Positions 16,260 through 23,375 of a stretch of DNA of 60,257 nt are shown here, piece after piece. Under the pieces are notes generated by a model, which did not search any database, was not told where the DNA came from, and saw only the letters and a list, made by a program, of their open reading frames with translations. Each line of letters opens with the position of its first letter. The stretch's first letter is position 1. This stretch comes from DASUAS01 sp036271015 (GTDB lineage: Bacteria; Actinomycetota; Acidimicrobiia; IMCC26256; DASPTH01). The stretch is from assembly GCA_036271015.1 (NCBI GenBank), contig DATBBL010000184.1, positions 1 to 60,257 on the forward strand, read 5' to 3'. Made by a program: the position numbers and the translations under genes.

Positions 16260-17450
16260 ATGACCATCAAGCTCTTCGACACCGCCCAGCGCGCCGTCGT
16301 CCCGTTCGAGGTCGACCGGGTCGTGCGCATGTACGTCTGCGGCATCACGCCGTACGACTCCACCCACCTCGGCCACGCCGCCACGTACCTCACGTACGAC
16401 CTCCTCATCCGCCGGCTCGAAGAGCTCGGCCACGAGGTGCGCATGGTGCGCAACGTCACCGACGTCGACGACTCCATCCTCCCCAAGGCCCGGGAGCTCG
16501 GCGTGCCCTACCTCGACCTGGCGGAAGCCGAGCTCGCCCGGTTCCGCTCCGACATGGAGGCGCTGGGCACTCGTCCGCCGCTGGCCGAGCCACGCGCCAC
16601 CGAGTCGATCGACGGCATGATCGACATGGTCAACACGCTGCTCGACGACGGCAACGCGTACCTCACCCACGGCACCGTGTACTTCGACGTGTCGACGTTC
16701 CCGCGCTTCGGCGAGGTGTCGCACTACTCCCGCGACCACATGGTGCGCTTGGCCCGTACCCGGGGCGGGAACCCGGACGACCCCCACCGCCGCGACCCGC
16801 TCGACTTCGTGCTCTGGCAGCCGTCGCTCCCCGACGAGCCGGCCTGGCGCGCGCCCTTCGGCGTCGGCCGCCCCGGTTGGCACGTCGAATGCTCGGTGAT
16901 GGCCATGAACGAGCTCGGCCCCACCATCGACCTGCACGGTGGTGGCACCGACCTCATCTTCCCGCACCACGAGTGCGAGGTCGCGCAGAGCGAGAGCATC
17001 ACCGGGCAGCCGTTCTCCCGCCATTGGGTGCACTCGGCGATGGTGAGCTACGAGGGTGAGAAGATGTCGAAGTCGCTCGGCAACCTCGTGTTCGTGAGCG
17101 ACCTCCTGAAGACGGCCGACCCGCGCGCCATCCGCCTCGCGCTCATGCAGCACCACTACCGCGCCGGCTTCGAGTGGCACGACACCGACCTCGACGACGG
17201 CACCGCGCTCCTGCACCGTCTGCTCGCGGCCGCCGACTGCGAGGACGGCGCCGACCCGCGGCCCTTCGCCGCCCGGGTGCGCGCCGCCATCGACAACGAC
17301 CTCGACGCCCCGCGCGCGCTGGAAGCGCTCGACGACCTCGCCAGCGCGGTGCTCTCCGGCGGCGACGACCCGACCGCGCCCGCGACCCTCCGCGAGCTCG
17401 GCGCGCTGCTCGGCATCGACCTCTCGCGGCCCGCCGGAGCCCCGCGATAA
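16260..17450 (+). CDS. mshC: Mycothiol ligase MshC (Cys-GlcN-Ins synthesis)
   Basis: ATP-dependent ligase that joins L-cysteine to GlcN-Ins in mycothiol synthesis, 396 residues. It descends from cysteinyl-tRNA synthetase and keeps the class I signatures: HLGH in the first motif and KMSKS. Features that favour MshC over CysS are MYVCGITPYDSTHLGHAATYL (ITPYD rather than PTVYD), the RPGWHVECSVMA and GGGTDLIFPHHE segments, and the short C-terminus without a DALR/anticodon domain. Zinc ligands (Cys in MYVCG, Cys in HVECS, His in FPHHE) are present. It sits between npdG and thrS. A true CysS is not excluded on sequence alone, but the signature agreement is strong. Confidence 0.85.
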   Translation: MTIKLFDTAQRAVVPFEVDRVVRMYVCGITPYDSTHLGHAATYLTYDLLIRRLEELGHEVRMVRNVTDVDDSILPKARELGVPYLDLAEAELARFRSDMEALGTRPPLAEPRATESIDGMIDMVNTLLDDGNAYLTHGTVYFDVSTFPRFGEVSHYSRDHMVRLARTRGGNPDDPHRRDPLDFVLWQPSLPDEPAWRAPFGVGRPGWHVECSVMAMNELGPTIDLHGGGTDLIFPHHECEVAQSESITGQPFSRHWVHSAMVSYEGEKMSKSLGNLVFVSDLLKTADPRAIRLALMQHHYRAGFEWHDTDLDDGTALLHRLLAAADCEDGADPRPFAARVRAAIDNDLDAPRALEALDDLASAVLSGGDDPTAPATLRELGALLGIDLSRPAGAPR

Positions 17451-17492
17451 CGGACGAGCCGGTCCGCGACCCACTGATAACGTCGGCGGCCC

Positions 17493-19496
17493 ATGCAGAT
17501 CACGATCACGCTGCCCGACGGTTCGACGCGTGACTACGAGCAGGGTGTCACCGCCGGCGAGGTCGCCGCGTCCATCGGCCGCGGGCTGGCCAAGGCCGCG
17601 CTGGCGGCGAAGGTCACCGAGGACGGCGGCGAGGCCGAGTGGTACGACCTGTCGCGCCCGATCGAGCACGACGCCGCCCTCGCCGTCGTCACCCCCGACA
17701 CCTCGGAAGGCAGGGAGGTGCTGCGGCACTCGACCGCGCACGTGATGGCGCAGGCCGTCACCGACCTCTTCCCCGGAGCGAAGTACGCCATCGGTCCCGC
17801 GATCGAAGACGGCTTCTACTACGACTTCGAGCTCCCGGACGGCGCGCACTTCAGCGACGACGACCTCGGGCGCATCGAGGCGCGCATGCGCGAGATCGTG
17901 CAGGAGGACGAGCCGTTCCTGCGGGAGGAGCTCGACCGCGAGCACGCCATCGCCACCTTCGCCGACCAGCCCTACAAGGTCGAGATCATCGAGCGGGTCG
18001 ACCCCGCCGACGCGGCGGAGATCGGCACCGGCACCACGATCTCCGTCTACCGGAACCCACGCGCCGCCACGTCGGAGTTCGGGCGCGACGAGTTCGTCGA
18101 CCTGTGCCGCGGCCCCCATGTACCGTCCACCAAGCGGCTCGGCGCGTTCAAGCTCACCAAGGTCGCCGGTGCCTACTGGCGGGGCGACGAGAAGCGCCCG
18201 ATGCTGCAACGCATCTACGGCACCGCGTGGGAGTCGAAGGACGCGCTCGAGGAGCACCTGCATCGCCTGGAAGAAGCCGAGAAGCGCGACCACCGGAAGC
18301 TCGGGGCCGAGCTCGACCTCTTCTCGTTCCCCGACGAGATCGGCCCGGGCCTGGCGGTGTTCCACCCCAAGGGCGGGACCATCCGCCGGGTGATGGAGGA
18401 CTACTCGCGCCGCCGGCACGAGGATGCGGGGTACGAGTTCGTCAACTCGCCGCACATCACCAAGTCGCACCTGTTCGAGATCTCCGGGCACCTCGACTGG
18501 TTCGCCGAAGCCATGTACCCGCCGATGGAGCTCGACGGCGGCACCGACTACTACCTGAAGCCCATGAACTGCCCGTTTCACATCCTGATCTACCGCAGCC
18601 GCATGCGCTCGTACCGGGAGCTGCCGCTGCGCCTGTTCGAGTTCGGCACCGTCTACCGCCACGAGAAGTCGGGCGTGGTCCACGGGCTCACCCGCGTGCG
18701 CGGCATGACGCAGGACGACGCCCACATCTTCTGCACGCGCGAGCAGATCGTCCCCGAGCTGCAGCGCGCGCTCGAGTTCGTCATCAGCGTGCTGCGCGAC
18801 TACGGCCTCGACGACTTCTACCTCGAGCTGTCGACCAAGCCCGAGGGCAAGGCGGTTGGCAGCGACGAGGAGTGGGAGGAGGCCACGAGCGCGTTGCGCA
18901 CCGTCGCCGAGGCCGACGACCTCGCGCTGGTGATGGACGAGGGCGGCGGCGCGTTCTACGGCCCCAAGATCTCGGTCCAGGCCAAGGACGCCATCGGCCG
19001 CACGTGGCAGATGTCGACGATCCAGCTCGACCTCCAGCTGCCGCAGCGCTTCGAGCTCGAGTACGTCGGCGCCGACAACGAGCGTCACCGCCCGGTCATG
19101 ATCCACCGGGCGCTCTTCGGCACCATCGAGCGCTTCTTCGCCATCCTCACCGAGCACTACGCCGGTGCGTTCCCCGCCTGGCTCGCGCCGGTGCAGGCGA
19201 CCGTCCTGCCCGTCGCCGACCGCCACGAGGAGTACGCCCGCGAGGTCGCGGCGCGCCTCCGTGCCGACGGCCGCCGCGTCGAGCTGGTCGACGCGCACTC
19301 CGACTCTCTCGGGTCGCGCATCCGGCGGGCGAAGCTGGAGAAGGTCCCGTACGTGCTCGTCGTCGGCGACGACGACGTCGAGCACCACACCGTCGGGGTG
19401 AACCGTCGGGGAGGTGACGCGCCCGACCGGGGCGTCGCGGTCGACGACTTCGTGGCGCGTCTCGCCCTCGACGTCGACACCCGAGCCGTGGCATGA
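17493..19496 (+). CDS. thrS: Threonyl-tRNA synthetase
   Basis: 667 residues, class II synthetase charging tRNA-Thr. It has an N-terminal TGS domain (1-62), an editing domain (about 65-240) with the HSTAHVMAQAV (HxxxH) motif and a later Cys-His metal site, a catalytic core with MNCPFHILIY (zinc Cys), FEFGTVYRHEKSGVVHGLTRVRGMTQDDAHIFC (motif 2) and HRALFGTIERF (motif 3), and a C-terminal anticodon-binding domain. It heads the thrS-HIT-pgsA-acyltransferase-pimA order seen in mycobacteria, although an insert separates HIT from pgsA here. A TAACGT hexamer at 17478-17483 lies 9 bases before the ATG. Its stop overlaps an ATG that opens a 19-codon micro-ORF. Confidence 0.97.
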   Translation: MQITITLPDGSTRDYEQGVTAGEVAASIGRGLAKAALAAKVTEDGGEAEWYDLSRPIEHDAALAVVTPDTSEGREVLRHSTAHVMAQAVTDLFPGAKYAIGPAIEDGFYYDFELPDGAHFSDDDLGRIEARMREIVQEDEPFLREELDREHAIATFADQPYKVEIIERVDPADAAEIGTGTTISVYRNPRAATSEFGRDEFVDLCRGPHVPSTKRLGAFKLTKVAGAYWRGDEKRPMLQRIYGTAWESKDALEEHLHRLEEAEKRDHRKLGAELDLFSFPDEIGPGLAVFHPKGGTIRRVMEDYSRRRHEDAGYEFVNSPHITKSHLFEISGHLDWFAEAMYPPMELDGGTDYYLKPMNCPFHILIYRSRMRSYRELPLRLFEFGTVYRHEKSGVVHGLTRVRGMTQDDAHIFCTREQIVPELQRALEFVISVLRDYGLDDFYLELSTKPEGKAVGSDEEWEEATSALRTVAEADDLALVMDEGGGAFYGPKISVQAKDAIGRTWQMSTIQLDLQLPQRFELEYVGADNERHRPVMIHRALFGTIERFFAILTEHYAGAFPAWLAPVQATVLPVADRHEEYAREVAARLRADGRRVELVDAHSDSLGSRIRRAKLEKVPYVLVVGDDDVEHHTVGVNRRGGDAPDRGVAVDDFVARLALDVDTRAVA

Positions 19497-19506
19497 GCGT
19501 GAGCGA
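19489..19506 (+). repeat. 18-bp direct repeat, copy 1 (thrS stop)
   Basis: GTGGCATGAGCGTGAGCG, identical to 19544-19561, with a period of 55 bases. The copy contains the thrS stop codon and an overlapping ATG. Confidence 0.85.
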
Positions 19507-19552
19507 GCCGGGTGTCCCGGCGAGTAGCGAATGCCCAATGGTGGTGGCATGA
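19493..19552 (+). CDS. Possible 19-residue micro-ORF between thrS and HIT gene
   Basis: An ATG that overlaps the thrS stop (ATGA) opens MSVSEPGVPASSECPMVVA. It ends at a TGA that overlaps the ATG of the HIT gene, again as ATGA. Its first codons duplicate the HIT gene start (MSVS). It may be a relic of a duplicated start region that still relays ribosomes. I cannot tell whether the peptide matters. Confidence 0.35.
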   Translation: MSVSEPGVPASSECPMVVA

Positions 19553-19561
19553 GCGTGAGCG
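19544..19561 (+). repeat. 18-bp direct repeat, copy 2 (HIT start)
   Basis: Second copy of the 18-bp repeat at 19489. It contains the ATG at 19549, which is the likely start of the HIT gene. Confidence 0.85.
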
Positions 19562-20082
19562 CGCGTACGAGCGGGACCGGGGGCCTCGATCGTCTCTGGG
19601 CGGGGTGGCGCACCACGTACATCGACGGGGTCGCGACCCAGGAACCGTCAGACGATCCCGCGGAGTGCCTCTTCGAACGGCTCGCCGCCGCGCCCGCCGC
19701 GGAGTCGCTCGTGCTGGCGCGCAACGAGCATGCCTTCGCGGTCATGAACGCGTACCCGTACACGTCGGGCCACCTCATGGTCGCACCGCTGCGCCACGAG
19801 TCGACCCTCGCCGACCTCACCCGCGACGAGGCGGCCGCGGTGATGGCCCTGGTGCAGGACGCCAATGTCGCGGTGATGGCGGCGTACCGTCCGGACGGCA
19901 TCAACGTCGGCGCCAACATCGGCCGCGCCGCCGGCGCGGGCGTCCCGGGTCACGTACACATGCACGTCCTGCCGCGCTGGGCCGGCGACACCAACTTCAT
20001 GACCGCGGTCGCCGAGGCCCGGGTCCTCCCTGAACCCCTCAGCACGAGCTACGAGAAGCTGCGCGCCGAGTGGCCGCGCTGA
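19549..20082 (+). CDS. HIT-family hydrolase/phosphorylase
   Basis: 177 residues. The histidine-triad motif HVHMHVLPRW (HxHxH) lies in the C-terminal half, and the upstream conserved segment (FAVMNAYPYTSGHLMVAPLRHE) is typical of the actinobacterial HIT protein next to thrS, whose mycobacterial relative is a diadenosine tetraphosphate phosphorylase. It acts on nucleotide phosphoesters in the cytoplasm. The ATG at 19549 is chosen because it overlaps the stop of the micro-ORF and falls in the second copy of an 18-bp repeat. The ATG at 19531 is an alternative. The expected next gene, pgsA, is 6.5 kb away instead of adjacent. Confidence 0.9.
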   Translation: MSVSARTSGTGGLDRLWAGWRTTYIDGVATQEPSDDPAECLFERLAAAPAAESLVLARNEHAFAVMNAYPYTSGHLMVAPLRHESTLADLTRDEAAAVMALVQDANVAVMAAYRPDGINVGANIGRAAGAGVPGHVHMHVLPRWAGDTNFMTAVAEARVLPEPLSTSYEKLRAEWPR

Positions 20083-20095
20083 GCGACGGGGCAGG

Positions 20096-20101
20096 TACCG
20101 T
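20096..20101 (+). promoter_or_regulatory. -10 element of the 178-aa membrane protein gene
   Basis: TACCGT, 7 bases before the ATG at 20109. This supports that ATG over an upstream in-frame GTG and implies a leaderless mRNA. Confidence 0.5.
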
Positions 20102-20108
20102 CTTGGCG

Positions 20109-20645
20109 ATGCCGGACGACGACGCGCTCCCGATCCCCGGCGGTCCCGGGGCGGACGACGAGGGAGACGAGCTCCCCGAGGACCTCGACGTCACCGCCTA
20201 CGTCGGTCCGTACCTCTTCCCGACCATGGAGCGCCGGCGCATCCCGGCGACGATGTACCTCGTGCTCGCCGTGCTCTGCCTGCTCGGCTGGCTCCAGTCG
20301 AGCAACGGCGGTCTCCTCGGCGCGGCGATCTTCCTCGGCCTCGTGGCCGCGTACCACTACGCGTGCGCCTGGCCGCTGACCATCGACCAGACCGAGGCGT
20401 TGCTGATCGCCTCCCGCACCGTCGGCTTCGCGGTCGGTCACTCGAGCGCGCAGCTGGCCTGGCACGGCCTGCGGGCACGACCCGTCTGGCGCATCCTCCT
20501 CTACAGCGCGGAGTCACCCCCGGCGATGCGCGGCCTGGTGCAGATCGATGCGGTCGACGGCAGCGTGATGGGGGAGTACACCGAACCGAACCCCGAGGAC
20601 TGGTCGAAGTACGGCCTCGACGAGACCGCAGGTCGAGCACCGTAA
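20109..20645 (+). CDS. Conserved hypothetical membrane protein
   Basis: 178 residues. An acidic, Pro/Gly-rich cytoplasmic start (about 1-30) is followed by two hydrophobic segments (about 46-62 and 67-85) and a soluble C-terminal domain of about 90 residues. That domain has conserved-looking stretches (LIASRTVGFAVGHSSAQLAWHGLRARPVWRILLYSAE, ending GEYTEPNPEDWSKYGL). I do not recognise a named family. It starts 26 bases after the HIT gene with its own TACCGT hexamer, so it may be transcribed separately. It converges on the small secreted-protein gene. Codon use is normal. Confidence 0.7.
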   Translation: MPDDDALPIPGGPGADDEGDELPEDLDVTAYVGPYLFPTMERRRIPATMYLVLAVLCLLGWLQSSNGGLLGAAIFLGLVAAYHYACAWPLTIDQTEALLIASRTVGFAVGHSSAQLAWHGLRARPVWRILLYSAESPPAMRGLVQIDAVDGSVMGEYTEPNPEDWSKYGLDETAGRAP

Positions 20646-20666
20646 CGTCGTCGTCGGCGTCGCGAG

Positions 20667-20689
20667 CCGGGCCGCGCCCCACGGCCCGG
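20667..20689. terminator. Hairpin between convergent genes
   Basis: Arms CCGGGCC and GGCCCGG (7 bp, 9-base loop) sit in the 83-base gap between the convergent 178-aa membrane protein and the small secreted-protein gene. There is no U-tract; a bidirectional terminator is a guess from position. Confidence 0.4.
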
Positions 20690-20728
20690 GCCCACGCCGC
20701 CGAGGTACCGGCTCGGGTCCGAATCGGC

Positions 20729-21232
20729 TCAGCCGGTGAACTGCGGTGACACGTTGGTGACCGCGACCGCCGGTGCGGCCGCGGCCGGCGGGCTGACGAC
20801 CGCCGCCGGCGACACCACGACGGCCGGCGACACCTGCGGTGTCGTGGTCGTGGGCGGCGCCTCACCGCACGTCAGGTCGACCGGGCCGATCGCACCCTCA
20901 TGGGTGGGATGGGTGGCCCAGGTGACATCGGCGCTGACGGTGCCCGCGGTGCCGTTGAATCCGCTCGTCAGGCTCGAGATGTCGACGGTTGCGGTCCCGT
21001 CGGGAACCGCATCTGCGCTCGCGACCAGGTCGTGGGTCACCCCGTTCACGGTGACGTGGAACGTGATCGGCAAGTCCGCCTCGGCGAACGACTGGTACTC
21101 GGCCGACGCCGTGGAGCACGTCAGCGTCACCGCCGTGCCCGGCGCCAGGTGGTTGGCTCCCGCGGTCCCGACCAGGAGGAAGCTGGCGAACGCCAGCACC
21201 CCGATCGCGGCCGCGCCTCTGACGTACTTCAT
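20729..21232 (-). CDS. Small secreted protein, function unknown
   Basis: 167 residues from an ATG with AAGGGAGGCAGG upstream. A clear signal peptide (MKYVRG, then a hydrophobic core, ending GTAGA before NHLAPG) predicts export, with cleavage after residue 26. The mature part has an Ig-like or beta-rich look and two cysteines (39 and 122) that could form a disulfide. The tail after residue 126 is Pro/Thr/Val/Ala-rich low complexity with no sorting signal. It is divergent from the thioester-domain adhesin gene across 310 bases and may be co-regulated with it. I recognise no family. Confidence 0.7.
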   Translation of the reverse strand: MKYVRGAAAIGVLAFASFLLVGTAGANHLAPGTAVTLTCSTASAEYQSFAEADLPITFHVTVNGVTHDLVASADAVPDGTATVDISSLTSGFNGTAGTVSADVTWATHPTHEGAIGPVDLTCGEAPPTTTTPQVSPAVVVSPAAVVSPPAAAAPAVAVTNVSPQFTG

Positions 21233-21542
21233 CGGTCCTGCCTCCCTTGGATCGTCTGGATCGTCGTCTGGGGACTCACCGGCGTCCTGGACCCGTGGCA
21301 TTGCCACGGTCAGTGACCAGATTGCCGCCGAGCCTTCTCACGTATAGCGCGAAAGCCGCCCCGGCTCTCGTCACCCACCACGTTCACCGCGCTCTGCGTG
21401 GCAAACGCTCCCAAGGTACAGCCTACACGGTCACGGAGAGTGGTGTCCACCGGCACCACGGAGCTCGCGCCGGTTCGACGAACGAGGGTCGGCCCACCGC
21501 GGATGGTGGCGCGGAGTTCACCGTCGGTGTACGGTCCGCTCG
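21233..21542. other. Divergent intergenic region with two small palindromes
   Basis: No gene is supported here. The region separates two outward-facing exported-protein genes. It contains the perfect dyad CCGTGGCATTGCCACGG (21293-21309), immediately followed by GGTCAGTGACC (21308-21318), and a short tandem GGATCGTC (about 21249-21264). Any of these could be operator sites. The TACGGT hexamer for the adhesin gene is at its right end. Confidence 0.5.
21530..21535 (+). promoter_or_regulatory. -10 element of the adhesin gene (leaderless)
   Basis: TACGGT, 7 bases before the GTG start at 21543, with no ribosome-binding site between. Confidence 0.5.
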
Positions 21543-23033
21543 GTGCTTCGACGTTGCGTGGCTGCCGCGGTGGCGATCACTGCGGTGCTCGTCCTGGGGG
21601 CGTCCGCCGGCTGGGCGCTGTTCACCCCGGGCCCGCCGCCTCCGGGCGGCCCGCGCGGCGGTACGTCGAGCGAGATGCTCATGTCCGGGACCGGGTCCGG
21701 TGGTGGTGTCGACGGCTTCATCGGTCCGACGGGCAGCATCTCGGATCCGACGGTGCCGTATCCGTCGGCGCCGCCTGCCGGTTTCACGTCGCACCCGGAA
21801 GGCTTCGCCGGGATCATCTTCGGGACGCCTACAGGCGGGGGTGCGACGCTCAGCCTGTACTGCATCGACATCTTGACCCTCACCTACGGCGGGGTCGGGT
21901 ACAACCTCGGGACTTGGGACGCGTCGAACGTCCACAACGTGGGGTTCGTCGCCTATCTCTTGAACCACTACTTCCCCAACGTTCCGACCGCGCCCGCGGG
22001 ACTCGGGAGCGACAATGAGCGCGCCGCCGCGGTCCAGGCGTCGATCTGGTACTTCAGCGACAACTACGTGCTGTCCACGACCGATCCGCTGCGTCCGGCG
22101 GTGACCGCGATCGTCGAGGACGCGCGGACGAACGGGCCGCTGGTGCAGCCTCCGCCGCCGAGCCTGCAGATCGCACCGGCGACGGCGACGGGTCCGATCG
22201 GAGCCCCGCTCGGGCCGTACACGGTCACCAGCCCCCAGGCGCCGGCGGTGGTCAGCTCGACCGCCGACATGTTCGCGGATGCGGCCGGGACGATCCCGAT
22301 TCTGGACGGTGCCACCGTTCCGGACGATACGCAGATCTGGCTCGAACAGGCGGCGATCGGTGGGGCGACGCTGTCCGCCAAAGCTTCCGCGGTGGTGCCG
22401 TCGGGCAACGTGTACCTCTACAGCGGAAATCTGGTGAACGTCAACGACGCCCAGCGGCTGATCCTCGCCCAGAGCACCACGGTGACCACCACCGTGTCGG
22501 CCGACGCGCAGTTCGTCGACACCGGTGCGCTCGTCGCCACCAAGACCATCGCCGGTCCCGGCGCCGGTTCCCATGGCGACGTGACGATCGGGGTCACCTG
22601 CAACGGGACCGCGCTCGCCGACTTCGTCGTCCCGACGGGCGCGACCGGGACGCTCACCCATACCTACGACAACATCCCGACGCCGGCGACGTGCACCATC
22701 ACCGAGAACGCCGACGGCGCCAACGCGTCGGTCACCGTCGTGACGGACAACGGGTCCCAGACCGTCGACATCCCGACCGACGAGACCGCCGACAACCCGG
22801 TCGACGCCGAACCGATCACCAACACCTACGACCTGGTTCCCGTCGTTCCCGTCGCCCCGACGGTCCCGTCCGAAGCCGCCGCCGCGGCGGCCGTCACGAC
22901 CGGGGCGCCAAGTGCGGAAGGCGTCCTCGCGTTCACGGGCGACAACAACCGCCCGACGCTCCTCGCCGCCCTCGCGGCACTCCTCGTCGGCGCTCTCCTC
23001 GTCGTCATGGCCCGAGCCGGCCGCACCCGATAG
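21543..23033 (+). CDS. Thioester-domain surface adhesin with LAFTG sorting signal
   Basis: 496 residues. The order is: signal peptide (1-25); Pro/Gly-rich linker; thioester domain (about 55-200) with Cys107 in SLYCIDIL and Gln165 in AAVQASIWYFSD, the pair that forms an internal Cys-Gln thioester in Gram-positive adhesins; a beta-rich linker (about 205-330); a DUF5979-like domain (about 333-430, VATKTIAGPG, TVGVTCNG-type, ending ITNTYD); a Pro/Val linker; LAFTG at 462-466, a hydrophobic segment and a basic tail (ARAGRTR). It should be anchored to the wall by a sortase and could bind host or substrate surfaces covalently. No sortase gene is in the window. Base composition is slightly less GC-extreme than its neighbours. 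The GTG start follows a TACGGT hexamer. Confidence 0.85.
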   Translation: MLRRCVAAAVAITAVLVLGASAGWALFTPGPPPPGGPRGGTSSEMLMSGTGSGGGVDGFIGPTGSISDPTVPYPSAPPAGFTSHPEGFAGIIFGTPTGGGATLSLYCIDILTLTYGGVGYNLGTWDASNVHNVGFVAYLLNHYFPNVPTAPAGLGSDNERAAAVQASIWYFSDNYVLSTTDPLRPAVTAIVEDARTNGPLVQPPPPSLQIAPATATGPIGAPLGPYTVTSPQAPAVVSSTADMFADAAGTIPILDGATVPDDTQIWLEQAAIGGATLSAKASAVVPSGNVYLYSGNLVNVNDAQRLILAQSTTVTTTVSADAQFVDTGALVATKTIAGPGAGSHGDVTIGVTCNGTALADFVVPTGATGTLTHTYDNIPTPATCTITENADGANASVTVVTDNGSQTVDIPTDETADNPVDAEPITNTYDLVPVVPVAPTVPSEAAAAAAVTTGAPSAEGVLAFTGDNNRPTLLAALAALLVGALLVVMARAGRTR

Positions 23034-23061
23034 GGAGCGAGGCGTCGCCGGATGCGACGAA

Positions 23062-23092
23062 GCCCCGGCCAGCGCGGGGCAGTAGCCGGGGC
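23062..23092 (+). terminator. Hairpin after the adhesin gene
   Basis: Perfect 8-bp arms GCCCCGGC and GCCGGGGC with a 15-base loop, 29 bases past the adhesin stop. There is no U-tract, as is common in high-GC actinobacteria. Confidence 0.5.
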
Positions 23093-23248
23093 CTCAGCGT
23101 CGCGTGGAGGTGAGCGCAGTGTCGGCTCCCGGTGCCCGCGCGTCAACCCAAAAAATCGGGCCGCGCCGCTCGCCCAGCATCCGCGCCTGGACGGGCGCGG
23201 TGCGCGAGCATCCTGCGAGTGGGGCGGGCACCTCACCGGGGGGTTCGG

Positions 23249-23350
23249 ATGCCTGCGAGTCTCGTGCGAGGGATGTGTGTGGCGCTGCTGTTCGACGCCC
23301 TCCTCGCCGCCGCCGTCTACCTGACCGGGAGCGCGGCCGGGCTCTGGTGA
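23249..23350 (+). CDS. Possible 33-residue membrane peptide
   Basis: From the ATG at 23249 the frame reads MPASLVRG, then a hydrophobic run of about 18 residues, ending SAAGLW. The shape is that of a single-span small membrane protein, and it lies between the convergent adhesin and Pro/Thr-rich genes. There is a weak GGGGGG stretch upstream. It could easily be chance in GC-rich DNA, so the call is tentative. Confidence 0.2.
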   Translation: MPASLVRGMCVALLFDALLAAAVYLTGSAAGLW

Positions 23351-23375
23351 GCCCACCCGCCGGGTGCGGCGGCGG

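Larger units (their letters stand above)
23034..23375. other. Intergenic region after the adhesin gene
   Basis: 342 bases with two hairpins near the left end (23045-23061 with arms CGTCGC/GCGACG, and the stronger one at 23062-23092). An isolated A6 run (about 23153) on the plus strand reads as T6 after a GC-rich stretch on the minus strand and could end the convergent Pro/Thr-rich gene. One weak short ORF (23249-23350) lies inside. I see nothing else. Confidence 0.5.

Noticed and set aside
16229..17492. A second cysteinyl-tRNA synthetase instead of mshC
   Set aside because: The ITPYD motif, the short C-terminus without an anticodon domain and the GGGTDLIFPHHE context match the mycothiol ligase better.
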